Part shown: one piece after another, positions 9,634-17,967 of the stretch | Position numbering within the stretch: the first letter of the stretch is position 1 | How the letters are laid out: each line of letters begins with the position of its first letter | Made by a program: the position numbers and the translations under genes | Assembly (NCBI GenBank): GCA_963735465.1 | Contig: CAVTLA010000001.1 | Span: 1,426,001 to 1,490,000 of the forward strand | DNA from: DASZHJ01 sp963735465 | Lineage (GTDB): Bacteria; Pseudomonadota; Alphaproteobacteria; ATCC43930; CGMCC-115725 | DNA: 64,000 bases | Direction of reading: 5' to 3' | The notes under the pieces: generated by a model | What the model saw: only the letters and a program-made list of their open reading frames with translations | Databases searched by the model: none | What the model was told of the DNA's origin: nothing

Positions 9634-11088
9634 TCACCGCTCATAGATGTAGGCGACCTCTCGATAGGGACCGGCCAGCGTTGCGATCGGGGTCAGCCCC
9701 GCGAAATCCGCCGCGGTGATGTCAGGCGAATAGCCTTCGCTCCAGTGCCGGACGAAGATGAAGATCCCGTGCGCGTCGGGATTCCGGATCTCGCTCAGTG
9801 GATGGCGATCAAGATAGAGGCGGTCGTGGCCGAGATAATAGGCGACGTCGGGGTGATCCGTGTAGACCACCTTGCCGTCCCAGTCGATGGGCAGGTCCGG
9901 CAGCAGCGCCAGATCGCTGGCGGGGATCCGGGTGTTGTTGTTGTAGATCCAGACGATGCCGTGGCCGAGCCAGTGGAGCTGCAGCAGCACCGCCAGCGAC
10001 AGCGCCGTCGCGACGCTGTTGGTCCGAGCGGCACGAACGGTTTCCGACAGCCTTGCGAACAGCCGATCCAGCCCCGCGCCGGCGACCAGGATGTAGATCG
10101 GGTAGGCGAAGACGAAATAGCGGACGTAGCCGGCGCTGCCGAAGGCGCCGAGGCTCCACATCGCCGACATCACGATGAAATAGGTGACGCCCATGACGGC
10201 GCAGACCACCAGCATCGGAGGAAAGTCGCGCGGGCGGCGCAGCATGCGGAAGGCGCCCACGGCGAAGGCGACGGCCAGGACGGTGTCGAACGCCAGGAAT
10301 GTCAGCAGATATTCCAAGGGCTCGCCATGCCCGTAGAGGCCGAGGGCGGTGGGATAGCCGTTGCTCAGGATGAAGAGCGGACTGCCGGTTTGGATGAAGC
10401 CGGCGAGATTCCAGAGCGCGGTCGGCAGGGCGAAGACGGTGCCTCGCAGTAGCGCGACGGCGATCCCGTTGTGTCGACGGTCCCATAGGGGCTCGATCAT
10501 CGCGGCGAGCGCGAAGACGCTGACGCAGAAGATGCCGTCGGTCCGCGCCAGCACGACGAGGCCGAAGCAGAGCGAGGCCGCGAGCATGCGCCGGCGGTGC
10601 CAGAGCCAGAGCGCCAGCGCCACGATGAACGCCGCGGAAGGCTCGGTGTTGGCGGAGATCGAGCTGCGGAACCCGACGAAGGTGAAGGCACAGATGACCG
10701 CCAGCAGCAGGATCGTCTGCCGCTGTCGGAAGATATCCCGCGCCACGATCAGAACGAGCCAGGCGCTTGCGGTCCACAGCAGGGAATTCGCGATCTGAGT
10801 GGCCACCAGCGCCGGCATGGTGCTGGGCAGCAGCTGGTAGAGGAGGGCGAAGAAGAACGTGTAGAGCGGCTTCGCCCAGACCGGAATGCCGTAGGCGAGG
10901 CTTCCGGGCAGATCCGCGAAGACGGACTGGGCGAAGATCACGTGATTGAAAGGGTCGTGCTCCCAGTCCCGATCGAATTCCCCGAGTATGCAGATCAGGC
11001 GCGCCGCCAGCCCGGCGGCGAGAATCAGCGCCGCCCCGGCATCGATGGTGCTGCGCTCAATGGGTTTGATGGCTGCGCTGACGCTCAT
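9634..11088 (-). CDS. Multi-pass membrane glycosyltransferase-like protein (GT-C/ArnT-PMT type)
   Basis: Predicted integral membrane protein of 484 residues with about ten hydrophobic segments and a C-terminal soluble part. The architecture resembles GT-C glycosyltransferases (GT39/ArnT-like) that use polyprenyl-phosphate sugars: an acidic motif FDRDWEHDP in the first external loop and a later arginine/aspartate-rich loop. The start at 11088 is chosen because GAGGGA lies in front of it and it follows the preceding GT2 gene by only 10 bp; upstream in-frame ATGs would overlap that gene deeply. Together with the neighbouring GT2 it probably decorates a lipid or envelope glycan. The acceptor is unknown. 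Confidence 0.7.
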   Translation of the reverse strand: MSVSAAIKPIERSTIDAGAALILAAGLAARLICILGEFDRDWEHDPFNHVIFAQSVFADLPGSLAYGIPVWAKPLYTFFFALLYQLLPSTMPALVATQIANSLLWTASAWLVLIVARDIFRQRQTILLLAVICAFTFVGFRSSISANTEPSAAFIVALALWLWHRRRMLAASLCFGLVVLARTDGIFCVSVFALAAMIEPLWDRRHNGIAVALLRGTVFALPTALWNLAGFIQTGSPLFILSNGYPTALGLYGHGEPLEYLLTFLAFDTVLAVAFAVGAFRMLRRPRDFPPMLVVCAVMGVTYFIVMSAMWSLGAFGSAGYVRYFVFAYPIYILVAGAGLDRLFARLSETVRAARTNSVATALSLAVLLQLHWLGHGIVWIYNNNTRIPASDLALLPDLPIDWDGKVVYTDHPDVAYYLGHDRLYLDRHPLSEIRNPDAHGIFIFVRHWSEGYSPDITAADFAGLTPIATLAGPYREVAYIYER

Positions 11089-11098
11089 CCGCGGTCCC

Positions 11099-11872
11099 TC
11101 AGAAATAGAACCGCAGCAGATACCAAAGCGCCTTGACGCCGTCGCGCCAGCTGATCTTCTTGCCTTCGGCGTAAGTACGACCGTAGTAACTGATGCCCAT
11201 TTCGTAGATGCGCCACTTGCGCGCACGCGCGATCTGCGCGCTGATCTGCACCTCGAAGCCGAAGTCCTCGCAGGTGATGCGCAGGCTCTGCATGACCTCG
11301 CGGGAGAACATCTTGTAGCAAACCTCGATGTCGGTCAGGAGCTGGTTGTAGAGGATGTTGAAGGTCAACGAGAGCAGGCGGTTGGCGAGATAGTGATGGA
11401 AGTAGAGCGACCGGTGCGGCCGGCCGAAGAAGCGCGAGCCGTAGACGACGTCCGCCACCTTGCGCACGGCGATCAGGCGATACATCTCCGCCCAGTCGTT
11501 CGGGTCGTATTCGAGATCCGCATCCTGGATGACGATCACGTCGCCGGTGGCGGCCGCCATCGCCGTTTGCATGGCGCCGCCCTTGCCGCGGTTTTTCCGG
11601 TGATGAAATATCATGACGTAAATCTTGCCGGCGGTGGCGTCGGTGACCGGCAGCAGCTCGACGCTGCCGTCGTCGCGGATCTTCATGCCGGAGCACGGGC
11701 CAGCGGCGCCGCCGAAGCTGCGATCGAGAAATTCGCCGGTCCCGTCCGAGGAGTTGTCGTCGACGATGACGATTTCCTTCTCCACATGCGGAATGGCGCG
11801 TGTCGCGGCCAGGACGATCTGCGCGATGGTGCCGATCTCGTTGTAGGCGGCGATCAGGACGGAGAGCTTCAC
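11099..11872 (-). CDS. Family 2 glycosyltransferase, dolichyl/polyprenyl-phosphate sugar synthase-like
   Basis: GT-A fold transferase of 257 residues predicted to load a sugar from a nucleotide donor onto polyprenyl phosphate at the inner face of the cytoplasmic membrane. Motifs are VLIAAYNE at the N-terminus, VDDNSSDGT (37-45), RNRGKGGA-like KNRGKGGAM (93-101) and the metal-binding DAD (117-119). There is no C-terminal membrane domain, so it is of the soluble DPM1-like form. The adjacent GT-C-type protein downstream is a natural user of the lipid-linked sugar. An operon with mazG upstream (7 bp gap) is likely. Confidence 0.85.
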   Translation of the reverse strand: MKLSVLIAAYNEIGTIAQIVLAATRAIPHVEKEIVIVDDNSSDGTGEFLDRSFGGAAGPCSGMKIRDDGSVELLPVTDATAGKIYVMIFHHRKNRGKGGAMQTAMAAATGDVIVIQDADLEYDPNDWAEMYRLIAVRKVADVVYGSRFFGRPHRSLYFHHYLANRLLSLTFNILYNQLLTDIEVCYKMFSREVMQSLRITCEDFGFEVQISAQIARARKWRIYEMGISYYGRTYAEGKKISWRDGVKALWYLLRFYF

Positions 11873-11879
11873 GGGTCGC

Positions 11880-12683
11880 CTATTCCTCCGCCTTCACGTG
11901 CTGCCACTCGGCTTCCATCTCGTCGAGGCCCGCGGCCCTCGGCGTTTTTCCGCCGGCGGCAAGCCGCTCCTCGACGCGGCGGAAGCGGCGCTCGAACTTG
12001 CGGCTGGCGCCGCGCAGCGCCTGCTCCGGGTCGAGCTTCAGATGCCGTGCCAGGTTGACGACCGAGAAGAGGAGATCGCCGAGCTCGTCCTCGAGACGGG
12101 TCGGCGCGGCGCCTGCCGCGATCTCCCGGCGCAGCTCGCCGATCTCCTCGTCGATCTTGCCGAAGATCGGCGCCGCTTCCGCCCAGTCGAACCCGACGCG
12201 GGCCGCGCGCTTCTGCAGTTTCTCCGCCCGGGTCAGGGCGGGGAGGGCAACTCCCACCCCATCGAGGGCGCTCTCAGGACGGCCTTCCGCCGCTGCCGCG
12301 GCGCGGCGCTCGGCGGCTTTCTGCTCCTCCCAGGCCTGGGTCTGCGCCGCCGCGCCCTCGATCTTGGCGTCGGCGAATACGTGGGGATGGCGCCGGATCA
12401 TCTTCTCGGAGATAGCGCGTGCGACACCGTCGAAATCGAAATGTCCGGCTTCCTCCGCCATCCGTGCGTGGAAGACCACTTGCAGCAGGAGGTCGCCCAG
12501 CTCGTCCCGGAGCGCCGCGATGTCGCCGCGTTCGGCGGCCTCGGCGACTTCATAGGCTTCCTCGATCGTATAGGGCGCGATGGTGGCGAAGCTCTGCTCG
12601 AGATCCCACGGGCAGCCGCCGTCGGGATCGCGCAGCCGCGCCATGACGTCGAGAAGGCGACGTAGATCTGGGGAATTTTGCAT
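11880..12683 (-). CDS. mazG: Nucleoside triphosphate pyrophosphohydrolase MazG
   Basis: Hydrolyses (d)NTPs to monophosphates and pyrophosphate and clears non-canonical nucleotides. The 267 residues have the usual two tandem MazG domains: the first with GGCPWD (22-27), EEAYEV and DELGDLLLQVVFH, the second with EIGELRREI and EDELGDLLFSVVNLARH. An Ala/Arg-rich linker of about 35 residues separates them. The ATG at 12683 gives the family N-terminus (MQNSPDLRRLLDVM); an in-frame GTG at 12692 is also possible and neither has a convincing ribosome binding site. It is divergent from the cytochrome b561 gene and lies first in the minus-strand operon with the two glycosyltransferases. Confidence 0.93.
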   Translation of the reverse strand: MQNSPDLRRLLDVMARLRDPDGGCPWDLEQSFATIAPYTIEEAYEVAEAAERGDIAALRDELGDLLLQVVFHARMAEEAGHFDFDGVARAISEKMIRRHPHVFADAKIEGAAAQTQAWEEQKAAERRAAAAAEGRPESALDGVGVALPALTRAEKLQKRAARVGFDWAEAAPIFGKIDEEIGELRREIAAGAAPTRLEDELGDLLFSVVNLARHLKLDPEQALRGASRKFERRFRRVEERLAAGGKTPRAAGLDEMEAEWQHVKAEE

Positions 12684-12806
12684 AAGGGAGACACCTGAAG
12701 CGAGAATGCGACCGCCGCGCGCCGGGAAATGCCCAACCTCCCGGAATAACGCCACATTTACATGGCTTCTACCACGTCGCGATAGCCCAACCTACGGGAG
12801 TAGCCG

Positions 12807-13364
12807 ATGAGACTGCCCACCGACAACTATGGTCGCGCCGCGATCATCTTTCATTGGACAGTGGCGACGCTGATCCTCGTCGCGCTGGTACTGGCCTGGG
12901 TGATGCCGGAGCGGCTCGAGCCCGGCCGCGATACGGTGCTGGCGCTGCATAAGTCCGTGGGAATGATAGTCCTGCTGCTCGCCGCTCTCCGGCTCGTGTG
13001 GCGGCATGGCAATCCAGTGCAGGCGGCAACGGGGCTGACGCCCCTGGAGGCACGGCTCTCCACCCTCGTTCACGTCCTGCTCTACGTCATCATGATCGCC
13101 ATCCCCGTCACGGGATATCTCTTCAGCTCCGCCAGCGGCCAGAGCCTGAACTTCCTCGGGCTCGAGACCTTTCCGTCACCTCTGGCGACCAATCGGGCCT
13201 TCTCCCGACCGATGGAATTTCTGCACAAGACCGGGCAATGGGCGGTCTATGGCGTGGTCGGCTTGCATGCCCTGGCCGCTCTCTATCATTATTTCGTCAA
13301 GCGCGACGGCGTCCTGCAGCGCATGCTGCCGCTGGTGGGAAGGGGGCGGGCCGGAACGGACTGA
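12807..13364 (+). CDS. Cytochrome b561 family protein
   Basis: Four-helix di-haem membrane cytochrome, 185 residues, likely moving electrons between quinol and periplasmic acceptors (CybB/superoxide oxidase family). Helices are at about 12-33, 48-66, 84-104 and 143-163. Candidate haem ligands His16, His48, His140 and His154 lie near helix ends as in the family. GGGAG with a 6-base spacer supports the ATG at 12807. It is divergent from mazG. Confidence 0.88.
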   Translation: MRLPTDNYGRAAIIFHWTVATLILVALVLAWVMPERLEPGRDTVLALHKSVGMIVLLLAALRLVWRHGNPVQAATGLTPLEARLSTLVHVLLYVIMIAIPVTGYLFSSASGQSLNFLGLETFPSPLATNRAFSRPMEFLHKTGQWAVYGVVGLHALAALYHYFVKRDGVLQRMLPLVGRGRAGTD

Positions 13365-13407
13365 TCCCGGTTCCCTCGGCTTCCCATGACCGGAAAGGAG
13401 AGGGAGC

Positions 13408-13821
13408 ATGGCATCCAGCGAGACGTTGACCGGCGGCTGTCTCTGCGGAGATATCCGCTACCGCGTGACCGGTGAGGCCACCCACACCAACATCTGCCAC
13501 TGCACCCAGTGCCAGCGCCAGACCGGCAGTTTGATCGGCGCCTTCTTCACCTATCCGCTCGATCGTTTCGAGATTCTGCAGGGCAAGCCCACTGCGTATC
13601 GCGCCTCGGATTTCGCCGCGCGGGAGTTCTGTGCGCGTTGCGGCTCGACGCTGTTCTGGCGCGCCGACGGTGCCGACGAGATCGACTGCTTCCTCGGCAC
13701 GCTCGATCAACCCGATCGCATGCCGAGGCCGGCCGATCAGCTCTGGACCCGGCATCGCGTGCCCTGGTTCCCGGAACAGCCGGAGATCAAGGCGTACAAT
13801 GGCAGCCGACAGGAGAAATGA
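13408..13821 (+). CDS. GFA family zinc-binding protein (copy 1)
   Basis: Small cytosolic protein of the glutathione-dependent formaldehyde-activating (GFA)/CENP-V fold, 137 residues. Zinc-binding cysteines are CLC (11 and 13), CHCTQC (30, 32, 35) and CARC (75, 78). The biochemical role of most members is not established; a link to thiol or aldehyde chemistry is suggested by the family name only. AAAGGAGAGGGAGC precedes the ATG. A paralogue follows 6 bp downstream. Confidence 0.85.
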   Translation: MASSETLTGGCLCGDIRYRVTGEATHTNICHCTQCQRQTGSLIGAFFTYPLDRFEILQGKPTAYRASDFAAREFCARCGSTLFWRADGADEIDCFLGTLDQPDRMPRPADQLWTRHRVPWFPEQPEIKAYNGSRQEK

Positions 13822-13827
13822 AGGACA

Positions 13828-14241
13828 ATGAGCACTGGCAACGAGGCGATTCACACCGGCGGCTGTCTTTGCGGCGCCATCCGCTATCGCGTCAGCGGGC
13901 CGCCGCTGCGCGCCATGATCTGCCACTGCGGCCAATGCCGCCGCCAGACCGGCAGCGCGCTGCCCACCGTCATCGCCTGGCCCAGGGACAAGTTCGCGAT
14001 CACCAAGGGCGAGCCCGCCGGCATCCGGCTCTCGGACTTCGCCACGCGCCAGTTCTGCCGCGACTGCGGCACGCCGCTGTTCTGGAACCGCGACAACGGC
14101 GGCCACATGACGGTGTTCCTCGGCAGCCTCGATGACGCCGAGGCGATGCCGAAGCCGGTGGAGCAATACTGGACGGGGCGGCGCATTCCCTGGCTGCCGG
14201 AGATGCCGGAGATCAAGGGTTTCGAGGGGGATCACGTCTAG
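13828..14241 (+). CDS. GFA family zinc-binding protein (copy 2)
   Basis: Second GFA-fold protein of 137 residues with the same cysteine layout: 13, 15; 32, 34, 37; 77, 80. It shares GGCLCG, CHCxQCxRQTGS and PWxPExPEIK with copy 1 but differs widely elsewhere, so this is an old tandem duplication rather than a recent one. Ribosome binding site GAAGGACA precedes the ATG. Function unknown beyond the family. It converges with the VOC gene, with 3 bp between the stops. Confidence 0.85.
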   Translation: MSTGNEAIHTGGCLCGAIRYRVSGPPLRAMICHCGQCRRQTGSALPTVIAWPRDKFAITKGEPAGIRLSDFATRQFCRDCGTPLFWNRDNGGHMTVFLGSLDDAEAMPKPVEQYWTGRRIPWLPEMPEIKGFEGDHV

Positions 14242-14244
14242 CGG

Positions 14245-14622
14245 CTATGTCGCTGCCGGCTGCCAGAAGGTGATGCAGACGCCGCCGGGATCCAGTACCG
14301 CGAACTCGTCGGCGCTCCAGGGCTTGCGTGTCAGCGGACCGTTGGGATGCACGATGCCGTGGGCGCGGCAGCGGTCATAGAACGCCTGCAGACCGCCGTC
14401 GATCCTGACCCGGAAGGCGCTCCATTCGCGGACCACCGGTATGTCGCAGCGGAACAGGATGACCGGCGCGCCGTCGCGAACCACCGAGGCCTGGGCCACG
14501 GGATCGCCATCGCGCCACTGCTCGGTGAAGCCGAGCTTCTCGACATAGAACCGCACGGCCTCGTCGACGTCGCGTGCTGGCATCTGCGCGGTGATGGAGC
14601 CAAAGGTCGTGCTGTCGCTCAT
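14245..14622 (-). CDS. VOC superfamily (glyoxalase/bleomycin resistance-like) protein
   Basis: Small protein of 125 residues with the paired beta-alpha-beta-beta-beta layout of the vicinal oxygen chelate fold. MPARDVDEAVRFYVEKLGF is the typical opening and FAVLDPGGVCITFWQP the typical end. The N-terminal site has Gln13 rather than His at the common metal position, so a binding or resistance role is possible instead of metal catalysis. An AT-rich inverted repeat lies about 135 bp upstream. Confidence 0.75.
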   Translation of the reverse strand: MSDSTTFGSITAQMPARDVDEAVRFYVEKLGFTEQWRDGDPVAQASVVRDGAPVILFRCDIPVVREWSAFRVRIDGGLQAFYDRCRAHGIVHPNGPLTRKPWSADEFAVLDPGGVCITFWQPAAT

Positions 14623-14757
14623 GGACGCGCCTGCGTTCGGAGTTGATGGCGGACCTTACGGTCGCCGCCGCCGGGGCGTCTGGCAAGCGTCGTCGGAGGT
14701 CGGAGGCGAGGGTGTCTTGATCCCAGGCGTCACGCGCATCCATGATCACAAAAGTCG

Positions 14758-14773
14758 CATAATGTATATTATG
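14758..14773. repeat. AT-rich perfect inverted repeat upstream of the VOC gene
   Basis: CATAAT-GTAT-ATTATG is a perfect 6-bp inverted repeat with a 4-base spacer, in a patch of A/T-rich DNA inside a GC-rich window. Outer GCAT (14757-14760) and ATGC (14781-14784) extend the dyad symmetry imperfectly. It lies in the 195-bp gap between the MBL gene and the VOC gene, both transcribed leftwards, so it could be an operator or promoter of the VOC gene. No other element was recognised in this gap. Confidence 0.5.
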
Positions 14774-14817
14774 GGAAATAATGCGGATGACTCGATGCCA
14801 CCGGCCACTCTTGTCTC

Positions 14818-15588
14818 TCAGGTCTCGATCACCAGCCCGTCGTACGCCGGCTCCACCCCGGCCGGCAGCTCGCGGCTGAGCATCGCGTAATCGAGCTGGC
14901 GGTCCATGTGCGTCAGGACCGCGCGGCGCGGTTTGACGCGCGCGATCCACTCGAGCGTCTGCGCCAGATGGCTGTGGGTCGGATGCGGGTCACGGCGATA
15001 GCAGTCGACGATCCAGGTCTCCACCCCCTCCAGCGCGGCAAAGCCCGCCTCGTCCAGCTTCACCACATCGGTGGAATATGCGAAGCGCCCGAAGCGGAAG
15101 CCCAGGCTCTTGGTGAAGCCATGCTCCTGAAGGAAGGCCGTCACGGGGATGCCCGCCGCCTCGAAGGCGCCGGCGATCTCATGGGGCACCAGCGACGGCT
15201 TGTAGAAGAAAGCGCCTGCCGCCGGATCCTGCGGTCGGAAGATGTAGGAGAACCGCTCCCGAAGCTCGGCCATGGTGGCCGCCGAGGCGTAGATCGGCAG
15301 GGAGTGGCCGGTGGCCCGATTGACCGCCCGCACTTCGTCGATGCCGTGGCAGTGATCCGCATGGGCGTGGGTGAACAAGAGAGCGTCGAGCTTGCTGACG
15401 CCGGCGTCCAGGAGCTGCGCGCGCATGTCTGGCGAGGCATCCACGAGCACGGTGGCGCCGCGGTCCTGCACCAGGATCGAGGCGCGCCGACGGCGGTTCC
15501 GTGGATTGGCGGGATCGCAGTCACCCCAGTCATTGCCGATATAGGGAACGCCCGGCGACGGGCCGCAGCCGAGGATCGTCACCTTCAT
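14818..15588 (-). CDS. MBL-fold metallohydrolase, PhnP-like
   Basis: Metallo-beta-lactamase-fold hydrolase of 256 residues with the metal-binding HAHADH motif at 74-79 and further ligands in FAYSTDVVKL and LTHMD. The opening GCGPSPGVP with NDWGDCDPANPRNRRRR matches the PhnP/PqqB-like cyclic-phosphodiesterase branch. In alphaproteobacteria this protein is regularly coded directly after tatD, as here with a 4-bp ATGA overlap. No phosphonate genes are nearby, so its natural substrate is open. Confidence 0.85.
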   Translation of the reverse strand: MKVTILGCGPSPGVPYIGNDWGDCDPANPRNRRRRASILVQDRGATVLVDASPDMRAQLLDAGVSKLDALLFTHAHADHCHGIDEVRAVNRATGHSLPIYASAATMAELRERFSYIFRPQDPAAGAFFYKPSLVPHEIAGAFEAAGIPVTAFLQEHGFTKSLGFRFGRFAYSTDVVKLDEAGFAALEGVETWIVDCYRRDPHPTHSHLAQTLEWIARVKPRRAVLTHMDRQLDYAMLSRELPAGVEPAYDGLVIET

Positions 15589-16370
15589 GCCGCGGCGACT
15601 CCGGCCTTGGCGAAGAGCCGATGGAAATTGGCGGTTGTGGCCTCGGACAATTCCTCCACGCTTGAGCCCTTTATGCGCGCAACCTCGCTTGCCGTATGAA
15701 CGATATAGGCGGGCTCATTGGGCTTGCCGCGCAGCGGCACCGGCGCCAGGTAGGGCGCGTCGGTCTCCACCAGGATGCGGTCCAGAGGCAGGTCGCGGAC
15801 GATCTCCCGCAGCGCGCCGGCGTTCTTGAAGGTGACGATACCCGAGAGCGAGATGTAAAAGCCGAATTCGAGTGCTTTCTCAGCCAATTCCCGGCCTGTG
15901 CTGAAACAATGGATAACGCCGGTTAGCGGACCTTTCTCAACTTCTTCCTGAAGTATCCGGATGGTGTCGGGATCGGCATCCCGGGTGTGGACGATGAGCG
16001 GCAGGCCGGTGGCGCGGGCAGCCGCGGCGTGAGCGCGGAAGACTTCCGCCTGCCGGTCCCGCGGACTGTGCTCGTAGTAGAAATCAAGGCCGGTCTCGCC
16101 GATGCCGATCACCTTGGGATGGCTTGCCAGCTCGGCGAGCCGCGTCGCCGCCGTATCCGGCTCGGCGGCGGCCTCGTGGGGATGGATGCCGACGGAGCAC
16201 CAGATGTCGGAATCGCTTTCGGCGATCTCCCGCACCGACGGAAATTCGGTGATTTTGGTGGAGATCGTCAGCATCGTCCCCACCCCGGCCGCCCGCGCCC
16301 GCGCGATCATGGCGTCGCGCTCCGGCCCGGCCGCGAGGTAGTCCAGGTGGCAGTGGCTGTCGACCAGCAT
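15585..16370 (-). CDS. tatD: TatD family metal-dependent DNase/hydrolase
   Basis: TIM-barrel metallohydrolase of the TatD/YcfH family, 261 residues. Metal ligands are seen in HCH (His6, His8), GETGLDFYYEH, LPLIVHTRD, GVIHCFSTG and ETDAPYLAP. The start at 16370 gives the family N-terminus MLVDSHCHLDY; the frame is open far upstream but would lie inside metG. The start overlaps the metG stop by one base (TGATG) and the stop overlaps the MBL start by 4 bp, so three genes are coupled. Confidence 0.92.
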   Translation of the reverse strand: MLVDSHCHLDYLAAGPERDAMIARARAAGVGTMLTISTKITEFPSVREIAESDSDIWCSVGIHPHEAAAEPDTAATRLAELASHPKVIGIGETGLDFYYEHSPRDRQAEVFRAHAAAARATGLPLIVHTRDADPDTIRILQEEVEKGPLTGVIHCFSTGRELAEKALEFGFYISLSGIVTFKNAGALREIVRDLPLDRILVETDAPYLAPVPLRGKPNEPAYIVHTASEVARIKGSSVEELSEATTANFHRLFAKAGVAAA

Positions 16371-17932
16371 CAGGCCGGCTCCGTCTCCACGATGCGCGGA
16401 AACACGCCCTCGGGCTTCGGCAGCTTGGTGCCGGGCTTGAGCGGCGTGGCAAGAGCGGCGAAGTTTCGCGCATTGGCGGGTATGGCGAGCTGATCCAGGA
16501 GCTTCGCGGTCGCCGCCGGCACCACGGGCTGCGCCAGGATCGCCAAATGGCGAATCACCTCGGCGAGAACGTAGAGCACCGTCTTCATGCGCACGGGATC
16601 GGTTTTGCGCAGCGTCCAGGGCGCGTGGGTATCCACATATCGGTTGGCATCGGCCACTACCGCCCATTGGGTTTCCAGCGCGCGATGGAAGGCCTGCTCC
16701 GCGTAGTCGCCGCGCAGGCGCGCGAGCAGGCCGCGTGCCGCGTCCAGCATCGCCGTGTCGGCGGCGGTGAACTCGCCAGCGTCCGGCACTTCCGCGCCGG
16801 CGTTCTTGTTGATGAAGCTCAGCACGCGCTGCGCCAGATTGCCGAAATCATTGGCGAGATCGCCGTTGGTGCGGCTCACCACCGCGCGATGGGAGAAATC
16901 GCCGTCGCTGCCGAACGGCAGTTCGCGCAGCATGAAATAGCGCACGGCATCGACGCCGTATTCCTGCACCAGCTTCTGCGGCGGAATGAAGTTGCCGAGA
17001 GACTTCGACATCTTCTGGCCTTCCACCGTCCACCAACCGTGGGCGAAGACGCGCTTCGGCGGCGCGAGGCCAGCGGCCGCGAGGAACGCCGGCCAGTAGA
17101 CCGCGTGAAAGCGCACGATGTCCTTGCCGACCATGTGCAGATCGGCGGGCCAGAAAGTCTTGAACTCCACGCTCGCGGTATCGGGATATCCCACCGCGGT
17201 GATGTAGTTGGTAAGCGCGTCGAGCCAGACGTACATGACGTGCTTGGGATCGTCCGGGACCGGCACGCCCCAGGTGAAGCTGGTGCGGGAGATCGAGAGA
17301 TCGCGCAGGCCGCTCTTGACGAAGCTCACGACCTCGTTGCGCCGGGCCTGGGGCGCGATGAAGCCGGGATTGCGCTCGTACCACTCCAGGAGCCAATCCT
17401 GCCAGTCCGAAAGCCGGAAGAAATAGCTCGGCTCCTCCACCCACTCCACCTCGGCGCCCGAGGGCGCGCGCTTCTTGCCGTCGGGGCCGGTGGTGAGCTC
17501 CTCCTCGCCGTAGAAGGCCTCGTCCCGCACGGCGTACCAGCCGTCGTACTTCCCGAGGTAGATGTTGTCCTGGCCCTTCGGCGACTTGTTGCTGGCGATG
17601 GCGCGCCAGATCGCCTGGGACGCCTGGATGTGCCGCGGCTCCGTGGTGCGGATGAAATCGTCGTTGCTGATGTTCATCAGCTGGGACATGTCGCGGAAAT
17701 TCTGCGACACGCGGTCGCAGAATGCCTGCGGGTCGACGCCGGCGGCGCGCGCGGACTTGTCCACCTTCTGGCCATGCTCGTCGGTGCCGGTGAGGAATTT
17801 CACCCGCCGCCCGTCAAGCCGCATGAAGCGCGCCAGCACGTCGCACGCCACCGTCGTGTAGGCGTGGCCGATGTGCGGCGCGTCGTTCACGTAATAGATC
17901 GGCGTCGTGAGATAGTAAGGCTCGCCGGACAT
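16370..17932 (-). CDS. metG: Methionyl-tRNA synthetase
   Basis: Class I aminoacyl-tRNA synthetase charging tRNA-Met, 520 residues. HIGH is at 20-23 and KMSKS at 307-311; the anticodon-binding helical domain fills the C-terminal third (WDH-type fold, RALETQWAVVADANRYVD). The long C-terminal EMAP-like dimerisation domain is absent, the common short alphaproteobacterial form. The start at 17932 gives MSGEPYYLTTPIYYVN, the conserved N-terminus. It lies 35 bp after holB. Confidence 0.97.
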   Translation of the reverse strand: MSGEPYYLTTPIYYVNDAPHIGHAYTTVACDVLARFMRLDGRRVKFLTGTDEHGQKVDKSARAAGVDPQAFCDRVSQNFRDMSQLMNISNDDFIRTTEPRHIQASQAIWRAIASNKSPKGQDNIYLGKYDGWYAVRDEAFYGEEELTTGPDGKKRAPSGAEVEWVEEPSYFFRLSDWQDWLLEWYERNPGFIAPQARRNEVVSFVKSGLRDLSISRTSFTWGVPVPDDPKHVMYVWLDALTNYITAVGYPDTASVEFKTFWPADLHMVGKDIVRFHAVYWPAFLAAAGLAPPKRVFAHGWWTVEGQKMSKSLGNFIPPQKLVQEYGVDAVRYFMLRELPFGSDGDFSHRAVVSRTNGDLANDFGNLAQRVLSFINKNAGAEVPDAGEFTAADTAMLDAARGLLARLRGDYAEQAFHRALETQWAVVADANRYVDTHAPWTLRKTDPVRMKTVLYVLAEVIRHLAILAQPVVPAATAKLLDQLAIPANARNFAALATPLKPGTKLPKPEGVFPRIVETEPA

Positions 17933-17967
17933 TGGAACTCCTGCTACGCGCCCGCGTGCCGGGTCGC

